A DNA stretch of 20,809 bases, taken from positions 1-20,809 of the forward strand of contig CAJPVJ010000536.1 of the NCBI GenBank assembly GCA_905397405.1. Direction: 5' to 3'. Position 1 is the stretch's first letter, and each line of letters begins with the position of its first letter. Position numbers and translations under genes: made by a program. The notes beneath the pieces were generated by a model. It searched no databases and was not told the origin of the DNA. It worked only from the letters and a program-made list of their open reading frames with translations. Shown piece by piece: positions 1 to 10,400 of this stretch. The stretch comes from Oppiella nova (taxonomy: Eukaryota > Arthropoda > Arachnida > Sarcoptiformes > Oppiidae).

Positions 1-5
1 AATAG

Positions 6-277
6 ACATGACAAACAACTTCACGGCCACAGTGTTCGCCATCGGGAATACCATAGCGTTTACATGCGGTGTCATAACACCCCTCGTGATCGGGTATATA
101 CTGGAGGCTAACGACGACACCCCCCGTAAGCAATGGGGTTATGTTTTCTATATGTCGGGCGCTATCAATATATGCGGGGGTTTGGTGTTCGCGGCATTCA
201 GTTCAGCGAAACAACAGGATTGGGATAAAGACCCGGATAGTCAACAAAATGATGATAAGATAGTTACCAGAATATAA
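6..277 (+). CDS. SLC17-family transporter, last exon only (gene truncated by window start)
   Basis: This is the terminal coding exon of a major-facilitator anion transporter of the SLC17 (sialin/vesicular transporter) family. The exon opens right after an AG acceptor at 4-5 in phase 1, and its first full codon is Met-Thr-Asn-Asn-Phe, as in the complete neighbour at 3338-3609. Both exons are 272 bp with the same stop position. The protein carries the last two membrane spans (around FAIGNTIAFTCGVITPLVIG and YVFYMSGAINICGGLVF) and an acidic, Lys/Gln-rich cytosolic tail. I count 12 base differences from the neighbour exon (about 96% identity), nearly all in the 3' part, and the first 107 bp are identical. 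The 3' flanks do not align. It is therefore a tandem paralogue, recently duplicated or gene-converted. An AATAAA at 591-596 is a possible poly(A) signal. The rest of the gene lies outside the window. Confidence 0.88.
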
Positions 278-928
278 TATTAATAGGAAATTACTTAATA
301 ATAACACTGTTTATATAATTTATCATGCTATTACTGTATTTATTATATTTTGTAATAATGTATACATAAAAATATTATTTTTTGTAAAAATTTTTATAAT
401 TTAATTATATTTAATTAATTCATTATTATTTACATTATTTTCTAATTTACATAATTATTAACTTTATAATGTTACAAATATATATGAATTTTAGATTTGT
501 TTAAATCAGTATATTTATATCATAATTTAAGTACATATAGTAATACTGTAAAATAATGTACACTATTTATTTTGATATTTTAATATGTACAATAAACCCT
601 ATATTACATTTTAAACTATAATTATAATTATAATGTTTGATAAACAGTGCAAAAATAGTTTGAAAAATAGCCTCCAATTTTTATGTACAACAACTTATCA
701 TAGTGTATATCAAGTACAATTCAATAGGAATTGCCTAACCTTTAACAAAAATCCTTAACGTTGGCTATACCTGTAACTTAAAATCACTGTTAGAAACCTA
801 TTATAAGATATCTCTAATACCTTAAACAAATGCCAATAGACTTAAACACACAGTAGTAACACGTGATTAGCAAAAGTTACGATAAGTTTCACTAATATTT
901 GCTTTGATTTCATGCATCAGAAAGTGTT
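278..928. other. 3' flank and intergenic spacer between the SLC17 paralogues
   Basis: About 650 bp of very AT-rich DNA between the stop codon of the upstream SLC17 copy and the promoter of the next. It contains AATAAA at 591-596. I see no convincing coding frame, RNA gene or repeat. It does not resemble the sequence after 3609, so duplication homology stops at the coding exon. Confidence 0.6.
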
Positions 929-964
929 TATAAATCCATTGAAACGCAAAACTCGACTCAAACT
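929..964 (+). promoter_or_regulatory. TATA box plus initiator-like site for the SLC17 gene
   Basis: A TATAAA at 929-934 is followed 31 nt later by an arthropod-style initiator-like TCA (958-960, likely start at A960). This is the usual TATA-to-start spacing. It would give a 5' leader of about 40 nt before the ATG at 1000. The match is by eye. Confidence 0.5.
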
Positions 965-999
965 GAAAACAAAAACTTTTATTTCTCGTAAAACACGTT

Positions 1000-3609
1000 A
1001 TGAGTGACTATAAGACCAGCGATGATGACAAACACGGAATCGCCAGCCATGAGAGGACCGGTAGCTTATCGGCCGTACCTACGGGCAGTGCACCGGCCAT
1101 ACCTATTAGATACATGGTGGCCGGGCTGGTGTTACTGTGCACATTCAACCTATACATGTGCCGCATAAACCTAAGCACGGCTATCGTGGCAATGAGCAAG
1201 TTCAATAAATCCAGTTCCCCTGGTGGTGGTAGCGATGTGTGCGGCACTGGTAACTCGGATACCGGTGCTAAAAGTCACGACACTGGGGAGTTTGACTGGA
1301 GCGAGAGTGACCAGGGTGTTATTTTAGGCGCATTTTTCTATGGGTACCTGGTGTTTCAGGTAGTAGGTGGGCGATTGGCCGAGATTTTTGGTGCTAAATG
1401 GTTGTGCGCGGGTGGTATAGGCATGTCTATACTGGTGAACGCGCTGACACCGATGATAGCCAGGTCACTGCATTATTGGCTACTATTGGCCAGTCGTGTG
1501 GTGTTGGGTATGTTTCAGGCGTTCATATTTCCGTCGTGTTATGCCTTGTTTTCTAAGTGGGCGCCCGACCACGAGCGCAGGTATGTAAATAGTAATGTAC
1601 CTGTATTATTGTTATTAAAAATACTACCTAGGTGCAAATGTAAATGTACATAAGTTTTGTAATTTATTTTTGTCATTTAATTTTTCAGTACTTTCCTATC
1701 ATTCCCGACAATTGGCGGTAATATCGGCACAATAGCTACCAGCTCACTATCAGGCTACCTGTCCGAAAATGGCTTTGATGGGGGTTGGCCCTCGGTGTTT
1801 TATGTGTCAGGTACTTTTATTAAGTTTTAAAGTTTGTAAACTAAATTACTAATAATGTAAATACTGTTTAACATTAATAGCTATGTTAGCCATGGTTTGG
1901 ATGATACTGTGGATACTATTAGTGAAAAGTGAGCCCAAAGATCATCCCTGGGTATCCCATCACGAGTTGCATTACATTCACTCCAATATTAAGTCTATTA
2001 AAACTGGTGGACAGCCTGTTAAGAGGTCTGTCCCGTGGGTTAAGATATGCACATCGAAGGCCGTGTTATCCGTGTTTTTGGTGAAGTTCACAATGAACTG
2101 GAATTATGTATTGTTTTTACTTAAACTACCTGCCTACTTTGATACAGTTTTTAAATACTCAGTGTCCAAGGTATGTATTATTATTTTGTATAGTAGTTTC
2201 AACATTATAATTGATAAGTTACTTGAAATAATTTTATTTTAATACAGAATGGACTCATTAACTCAATGGTGTATGTTGTGTTGACAGTTAGGTGGGTGCT
2301 ATTTCATGAACATTATTATAACTAACCTAACCTAACCTAACCTAACCTAAGCATACAAAAGCCTCAAATAACTTTGTTATTAATAATGAAAAATAGTTAA
2401 ATATTATAATAGATATAAATGGTGAAAACTTTTTTTAATTAAAAAATGTGTTTATTTAAGTAAAAAGTTAATTAATTAATTTTTAAAAAATTTCATTTGC
2501 AGTATGTTTGCCAGTGGTTTTATCGCCGATTACTTAGTCCGCAAAGAAGTTGATAAAACAATTTTGAGAAAAACTTTTGAGACAATCGGTGAGTAGTATT
2601 TCACTGATAAACTAAATATACCTCCGATTTTATCATTAGATTAGTTCATTTCGTACGTAACTACAGGTATAATAGAAAATATAATTTGTTCGTACTATTT
2701 GTGCACTAGTAGTATGCAGACTATAATCTGATATACATTTACTATGTGTTTATATCACAATGATATTTGAAATTTAATATTAGTATGTGTTTGTGTATGG
2801 ATTTGGTGCAAAAAGTGTTAAGTAGTTTCAATGATTTACGTGTAATACCGGTGCCGGAGATTAATAAGGAGTTTCTCATTAAACACTTATACTTATAATA
2901 AATATTATTTATTTTTAAAGGATTGTTGATTATAAGTTATATTATATTTAGTTTACTTTTATAAAATATATAAGATATAAAATAAATTTATTAAGATTAA
3001 TACTAATACTGTATTTTACACAAACAATAGCCACGTTTGGAGCAGGGACATGTCTGATTGTCATACCATTAGTTAATTGCAACGATACCGCGGTTATCGC
3101 CCTTTTAATGATCGTAAATATTAATTAATTTTGGAAATTAATACAAAAATTTAGTATATTATGTATAACAATAATTTTAACACAACTACCAGGGTATGCT
3201 ATTATTTGGCGTATCAGCCGGGGGTGAAATAGCTGTTATAGCAGGTGGGTGCTAAATCTATACATACTTACAGTATATAAAGTTTTTAATAAAAGTCTGA
3301 ATTTTAAACTTTTATATTTGATATCATATATCAATAGACATGACAAACAACTTCACGGCCACAGTGTTCGCCATCGGGAATACCATAGCGTTTACATGCG
3401 GTGTCATAACACCCCTCGTGATCGGGTATATACTGGAGGCCAACGATGACACCCCCCGTAAGCAATGGGGTTATGTTTTCTATATGTCGGGCGCTATCAA
3501 TATATGCGGGGGTTTGGTGTTCGCTATATTTGGTTCAGCGAAACAACAGGATTGGGATAAAGACCCGGATAGTCAACACAATGACGATAATATTATTACC
3601 AGAATATAA
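1000..3609 (+). CDS. SLC17-family (sialin / vesicular anion transporter-like) MFS transporter, 8 exons, complete
   Basis: A proton- or sodium-coupled organic-anion transporter of the SLC17 family; the substrate cannot be read from sequence. Coding exons are 1000-1580, 1689-1810, 1881-2170, 2248-2291, 2503-2588, 3031-3113, 3193-3244 and 3338-3609. All have GT/AG borders and matching phases, giving 1530 nt and 509 residues, a normal family length. Visible marks are TM1 at about residues 39-57 ending in CRINLSTAIVAM (Arg55 aligns with the substrate Arg of VGLUTs), a long Ser/Gly-rich first luminal loop (66-105), the MFS loop GGRLAEIFGAKW (123-134), SRVVLGMFQAFIFP in TM4, then WAPDHERS (187-194) and later GWPSVFYV. 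At Gln173 sialin and VGLUTs usually have Glu, while the nucleotide transporter SLC17A9 has Gln, so coupling or substrate may differ from sialin. The start is the first ATG after the promoter, and a near-identical last exon lies upstream. Confidence 0.92.
2322..2350. repeat. Short telomere-type (CCTAA)n tract inside an SLC17 intron
   Basis: CTAA followed by five perfect CCTAA units lies in the intron 2292-2502. Read on the - strand it is (TTAGG)n, the standard arthropod telomere repeat. It may be a scar of break repair or chance expansion. Confidence 0.8.
2589..3030 (+). other. SLC17 intron 5, containing a small coding-like frame
   Basis: A 442-bp intron, mostly AT-rich. Within it 2797-2898 is an open frame of 33 codons starting with Met-Asp-Leu-Val-Gln and locally richer in G+C. 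I do not recognise its product and it cannot join the transporter frame. No other structure was seen. Confidence 0.45.
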
Positions 3610-3613
3610 AATA

Positions 3614-3634
3614 TTTATTTATTTATGATTTATT
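3614..3634 (-). terminator. Candidate poly(A) signals of the large EGF gene
   Basis: TTTATT at 3614-3619 and 3629-3634 reads AATAAA on the - strand, 110-130 nt past the stop codon at 3744-3746. Use of either would overlap the 3' UTR of the + strand SLC17 gene. Confidence 0.4.
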
Positions 3635-3673
3635 AATTTAATTCTATTACATAATTTTTAAAAATTATTTGAT

Positions 3674-3725
3674 AATAAAAATGCAAATACTTGGTATTTT
3701 ATAAATACTGTAAATAATTAATAAA
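3674..3725 (+). terminator. Candidate poly(A) signals of the SLC17 gene
   Basis: AATAAA occurs at 3674-3679 and 3720-3725, about 65 and 110 nt after the stop codon at 3607-3609. Either would place the transcript end close to, or inside, the last exon of the convergent gene (3744-3864). Confidence 0.45.
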
Positions 3726-3743
3726 TATGACGAGGGTGCATTA

Positions 3744-4444
3744 CTAATCTCGATTAAAGCCGTCGTTATTATTGCCATTGTGTTGGCCCACTCTGTATGA
3801 TGTGTTTGAATAGTCGTTCATTTGTTGGACACTATTATTGTCTCTGTGTTTCACTTTCTTAGACCTAGATAATATTTTCAAAAATTTATATACATTTGAA
3901 ATAAAAACATGGAGTTAAATATAATTTTATAATTATTTTTATAATACTTAAATTTTAAAATTAAATCACTTATAAGTTTCTATGAAACTGTAATTTTATA
4001 AATTATGTTTAGACAAATCTAACCTAACACATTATTACATATACTGATCTAACTTTTAAAAAAATCAAAATTTAATACAATTATCACTGAAAATCTTTGC
4101 AAAATTTTAAAAAGTATAATGATACATTCCACACACATACTTCAAAAATTTTAAACATTAACTTACTTATTCACGATCAGTAAGGTTTAATATAAGTTAA
4201 TAATTACTAAATTAATTACCAACGTACTTTTTATAGAAAATAAAAGCCACCACCACCAACATAATGCACACCACGGCTAATACGCTAACCCCGGCGATCC
4301 AACCTCCCAGTGCCGGCTCGTCGGACACCGATATCTTTTTGTCGCAATTGTCACCATACCAGCCCTCATTGCACTTGCAGGCGACCGCACTCTTACCTTT
4401 TGGCTCACACTTACCTTCATTACACTGAATACCGTCGCAAACAC
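3744..4444 (-). CDS. EGF gene, exons 20-21: last EGF, membrane span and cytosolic tail (residues about 2116-2227)
   Basis: Exon 20 (4228-4444) encodes a compact EGF (CKCNEGWYGDNC), a short Asp/Glu linker and one membrane span (about 24 residues from Gly-Trp-Ile-Ala-Gly, with VLAVVCIMLVVVAFIF), then Tyr-Lys-Lys. The donor AAA|GTACGT (GT at 4226-4227) is in phase 2. Exon 21 (3744-3864) follows a good acceptor (TTATCTAG) and continues with SKKVKHRDNN, a basic stop-transfer stretch, then a polar Asn-rich tail with two tyrosines (NDYSNTSYRVG) ending Asn-Arg-Asp. If the 363-bp intron is kept, the frame stops at 4212-4214 after Tyr-Val-Gly-Asn, giving a tail-less form. Confidence 0.78.
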
Positions 4445-7400
4445 CTATTCGTGAATTGGAAAAGCTAGTTAATTTTAACGTTTACATTAAATTGTTATAT
4501 GTCTAAATTGCTACTATCATAACAGGGTACATGATAATTATTAATAACGAAAAATAATCAGTGTGATTCATTTTAAATTTTTATTCGCATGGTTAAAGGT
4601 TATGGTAAACTTACCGACACATTTATGGCCCTCAATTTTAAATTGATCCTCGCACGCGCAACTAACATTTGCTGTCCATGTTTGTTTGTCAGTGTCGTAC
4701 ACTGGTAGCGCCTGTATGCATTGGGCATCGGATATCTTATGGCAATCGTCGCATAGTGTACCTTTAACTAGGTAAATAAATGTATTAAATTACTAAATTT
4801 GGATGTTTTTAATTAAAAATAATTAATACATACTTGCGCATTTTTCCTTGTAAATTGATTTTGTATTATCCGAGGTAGGTACTTCTTGGGAACCAGTTGC
4901 AGTAAAATATGCCGGGTTACATACGCATTTATACAGTGAGGGATCGGTGTCAGGTATACAGTCCGACCACAAATCACATACAGATTTATTCGATTCGCAA
5001 CCCTAGTATAAGCAAAGTTCATTTAATTTATTTATATCAAGATTCAATTTTGAACTTATTTACAGCATATCTATTAATAGTAGCCTTGGACAATTCTGTT
5101 GAATCAAATTCCATAGAAAATATTTTCTCGTCCGTTGCTCTATTTATTGAACGCTCAATGTCAATCGGTAGTAATCCTTTATCAGGCTCAAATAACAAAT
5201 TACATTTGCCAGATCTAGCTGATGTTACGCAAAATTTTCTCAGCTGTTCGCCAATGTTTGATATTTTATCAAGGTTATTTATTATAACAGCTATTTTACA
5301 CACGTACGATTCTGATTGTACCAGTTCACACTGTGTAACCATAGCGTTGTCTACATCAGTAACTAGAAATTTGCTTAATTGGTTAGTGATAAAATTGGCC
5401 GCGGTACGATTCCTATATTCCACGCTAATAGCATCGCGTACAATTTGATTCTGTTTGACAGCACTGTTGTATTCCGTCTGAAATGAACCTGATATTCCGA
5501 CGTATTTAAACATGGCGTTCAACTGAGCGCGATCATCAATGGTAAACACATTTTTAACTTTCTCTAATCCCTCGTCCATTTTGGTTATGGGCTTAAATGT
5601 CAACGTAAATGTACCCGATTTTGCCGCTACCAAGCACATTTTATCTTTCGAGTCCCACGTGTACCCTATATCACAGTCGCAATAATCTACAGTGGCAATT
5701 TCTATTAATCTTAATGGATTGCACCCTAGTGCGTTGCGCGATCGACATTTCACATTTCCCGTTATACCATTATCATCGTAATCAATGTCACACTTATTGA
5801 CACATCGATGACTACCATCGCTGATTTCTTCGGTACCATCCCGGCATGTGCAATTATATTCAAGCTCGTTATTTGTGCCGTCCACTTTTTCGTAGTAACA
5901 GTAGGCATTTCTTGATTTACAGTCAATGTAGCCCGGTGCGCCCTCGCTACATACAGGTTTTAGTACGCATGTATTTGTAGCAGGATCCAATTTGTAAATT
6001 CCTTCGCACTTACAACGAATAACATCCGTTACTGTTTCGTCCAAACCGTCTGGACAAACATTATTAGTATCCAAATTTTTGTCGGCAACTGTAAATAGGT
6101 CAAAAATTATATTTTATAAAATTAAATACCATCTTATGATGATAGAAATAGAAAATATCAAACGTTTATTTAAATTAAATTACTTGTCAGTGAACTATTT
6201 TATATTTTTAATAAATAATCTTTATATAACAATAATTTAATTAAATTATGGAAGTATTAATTAAAAATAATATTAATGACGAATAGATAAAACACGACTA
6301 TAAATTGATATAGATTGAAAATGCTAAAAGTAATTTTATAAACTATTTACAATCGATGAGCACAAAAAGCAATTTGGGTCATACTATGTGACAAAACTTT
6401 AAACATTTTAACATTAACCTCAACACAGATTAATGTTATAATATTCACTGTTTTATCACCGTTAATGTGGCCCGGATTACGATGCATGCTCATCATAACT
6501 ATTTACCATCAAGTAGGCAATTATCTTTGGCATCATTTAGTTTATAACCAATTTTGCATTCGCATTTATTACTATTGCAATAGGCATGTTTATTTTCGGT
6601 ACATTTATCTTCCCCGCAAATACATTCAAATCCAGTGCCATCAGTATTGGTGTTTTCTACACACCATTGTTGGCATTTATTTAAACCGGGAAATTTACAC
6701 GGATGCCTTATGCACTTTGTTTGCAATTCGTCAAGCACGCTTAGAGCTAGCAAAATTTTTAATCAATAAATTATGTTAATATAAACATCATTAACATTAA
6801 TTAAAAAAATAAATTTGTTTAAATAGTTACGTACATTTATAATATCCACTTGGGCAAACACACATGAAATCGTTATCACCAGTGCCAAACGCTAGACATG
6901 TTGATGGTTTTTCGCACGGATCCTTGTTATTTTTGTTACAAGGTGTTGCTGGCACACATTTCTCTATACCATTTTCTGTTATCTTAATTAATGTGTCTCT
7001 ACACTCGCATTTAGCATCAGGTTCAACGCAATACATTGTGTTAAAATCCGGGCACGAGTCCGATGTGCATTTGGGTAATTGATCACAACTATGTAAATAA
7101 TAATTATATATAATTAAAATATTAATAATAAATTGTTAAGTTAAAACCTTTATATAATATAATTTTATTATTTTGTAAAGTTATAAATTCTTTTATATAA
7201 ACTAAATAAAATAAATGTATTATTTAAATATTATTGACATTGTTATACAATACTTTTTAGCATGATAAAATTTTAGCATTTTTAGCGCAAACCATATTTA
7301 GAGTACTTTTGTTTTATAGTAATACTGTCATTTAATTTTATATTAAATGAATTTTAATGGTACAATATACATTAGTTTAATTAACTTTAAGTTAAAAATG

Positions 7401-10400
7401 AAATATAATTACGTGTAATTCTTCAAGTTCCAATAAGTATCAACTTTGCAATCGCATATAAAATCATCTAGTATAGGAATACATGCCAGATCATTACAAT
7501 ATGTTTTTCCGTTAGTTTCTATATCTTGTCCATTAATGGTATGCTGAATAAGAATTTAAAATCAAATATTATTAATAGATTATTATTAATATTAATTTTG
7601 TACCGATTAGAAATTTTGAAGCATGATCATTTTGAAACATGATATAATTTATTAACAAGAGTAATTTTATGCGCAATTGATTGTATGTACATACTTTTTT
7701 AGACCTAATGCAATAATTGACATCCTTGCACCTTTTACCGATATATTCATCCTCGCACTCGCATTTAGCACTTATAGGGGTTGTGCTAACATTTCGATAA
7801 CACCAACCCTGATCGCCCGTACAATCGTTGTACGTAATACCATCATCAGAATTTATGCACGGGTCACCTAGATTAACCGATGCTAAACTTAATAGATCCA
7901 GGTTCATGTCTAGTAAGAATTTAATTTCAACTTGGAATCCTATTCGAAAAAATCCCATTCCGGCTGTATTTATTGTAATGTTGTAGAGTTGGTCATCCTA
8001 AGTGTTTTTAAAAAGTGTTAAAAATATTTCATTGCTAACAATTATTTATTTTTAACCTTTATTTCCGTCGACTGCACACTTTGTTTCATATCTTGGTCAA
8101 ATAAAATAACTTTAATGATATGTGCGTTTGGAATTAAATTTTTAAATTGAAATTTTAATTTATGTTCATCAACTGTTTTTGTTATCCAATCGCTTAATAA
8201 GTATGAATAGTGTGGTACTAGATCTTTATTAGCTATATGAAAAGGGCAAATAAATAACTTTTCATTAACTATAACTTATTCTATAATATTTAAAATTTAT
8301 TGTAATATTATATTAATAAGTTTTTTGTATACCACTAAATTGAATGATCTGGGGGCTGTGAGCATCGTCCGGTATCATTTTCCACTCATTTGCTGAACCA
8401 AATGTATCTGGCCAAAATTGATACATGTTGAATGGTTTACCTTTCTCATCTGACCAATATGTTATATACTTTAACCATTCAGCCTTGTTTTCATACACTT
8501 TTGTTATTAAATTATCCCATTTAACAGCTAAAACATCCTCACTAACATCCTTAATACTCGCACTTAATATGAGGCTTTTACCGTCGACTGAACGCACAAA
8601 TTTACCTAAGCATATGTCACTAGCAGGGTCCATTTGTATCCAATTGTAATTATAAATTTGAGTAGAAAACTTAATTAAATTATTTATGTCACCCCCTATT
8701 CCGAGTTCGGAATTCTTAGTATTTTGGTAGCTTAATGAATTAATACATATATCTTTATTTCCATTAGCAGGGTCAACGGATAGTTCCAGTTTTGAAGCTA
8801 TATCGTTGCTAAATGTGTAATAAATAATATCTGTTTGTCCAAAAGTGTCCTTGATAATCGGGGCGTTTTTATGGGAATATTCAAATTCTAGTGCATTAGG
8901 AATGTCGGTTTTGCTAAATATTTTGCATTCGTCCCCGGTGCAACCAGCTTGTTTATTTTCGTAGAAATTCCGCACGCACCTTTAATTAAACTAATTTATT
9001 AATACAAGCATATTTCAAATTATAAAATATAGTACACACCATTGAGTTTCAAAATTTTAAATCACATAAAAATAGCGATTTATAATTTAGAGTGATTTAT
9101 AACTTATTAAATACACTAGTTATTTTGTATCATTATAAACCTAATCAATATTTATGATTTAATTTTTATGACACGCTAATAAAGCTACAAATAACAATTA
9201 ACTGTACAGTATACATCACTAATTGAAATAATTTGAAATAAGTGGAACTCATTGGAACACACTATAGTATTATATTATTAAATTAAATAAATTTTGTTAA
9301 AAATTACCGTTGTACACTTTGAACCCATGTAAACTCAGTATCATGGCAATTGCACTGAAATGTAGGACCAAGTACTAGACATTGATTTTCATTTTCAGTG
9401 GCTGTATCAGGTAATCTTGGGAATTTGTTGCAAAAATCAACCTGTAATTTTTAAAAGTAAGTATTTTAATAATTAAAATTTATATGTAACATTTTAACAT
9501 ACTTTATCTAGACACTTGTCACTTTCGCAATTTATGCCACCATATCCTGGTGTACATAAACAGTCATAATTTTCCGGCCCTTTCCCAATACATTTGCCAT
9601 TAGGTCCACATTTATTTTCACCTTTTTCATTTTTGCTACAAGGATCACCGAGGTAAAAGTCCGATATTGTTATATCTACTTCACCTACTTCATCAGTTAA
9701 CTGTTTATAATTAATTTCGAAAATAATTTTGAATATGTTAATATCCGTTTGCTTAGGTATCTGAATTGTTTGCTGTAACACAGTATTTTGTGTCTCAATA
9801 TTTATTGGACCTGTATCAGTTATTATAGCCACATTATCCTTATCTAGGTACAAGTGTTTTTGTCGAAATTCAACTTTAACCTGCTTGTTATTTACTTTAA
9901 TATTATAATAATATTTTTGAGTTTCCAGTTTAACATCGCTTTTAATCCAATCACTAATTAAGTAGACATTTGTTGATGTTTTAGAAGTTACTTGGTTGTC
10001 TATACAAAAATATGTAAAAATTAATTATTTATAAGAAATATATTATGTTAGCAAAGCAATATAACTCGGTTTTTATGAGTGTTAAATCATAATAATATTA
10101 AAAATTATATTAAAACAGAGTTCATGTAATTGTTATATACAGTATATTTATAAAACAATATTTAGGTAACTATTTTAATAAGATAACAACTATTTGCTTA
10201 TATTTCATATTACTATATTCAACATAATTTTATATTACCTTTAAAATTAAATGAAAAAGGTTGTGCATGGTCAGTTTCAGGCACAAATTTACCCTCTGGA
10301 AAACTTGACCATAACGTACTCGCTTTCGGATCATCAGTATTACCATTAACCCAATGTTTCAAATAACTAATCACTGATAACTTGGACTGTTCTACATTAG

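Noticed and set aside
1008-1247. - strand frame opposite the first SLC17 exon
   Set aside because: Antisense shadow of a clear transporter exon, with no protein features of its own.
4212-4227. Treating the stop at 4212-4214 as the only C-terminus
   Set aside because: A strong GTACGT donor at 4226-4227 and a good acceptor before 3864 add a basic stop-transfer and tail in frame. The short form is kept only as a possible intron-retention product.
4909-5448. Open frame of 179 codons on the + strand
   Set aside because: It is the shadow of exons 17-18 of the - strand EGF gene and shows no domain; the same holds for the + strand frames at 5609, 6465, 6864, 7677 and 8425.
7408-7543. Gene end at the stop following Lys-Asn-Tyr-Thr in exon 14
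   Set aside because: An AC|GTAATT donor overlaps it, and exon 15 joins in phase 2 with Thr-Cys-Asp, continuing the EGF pattern.
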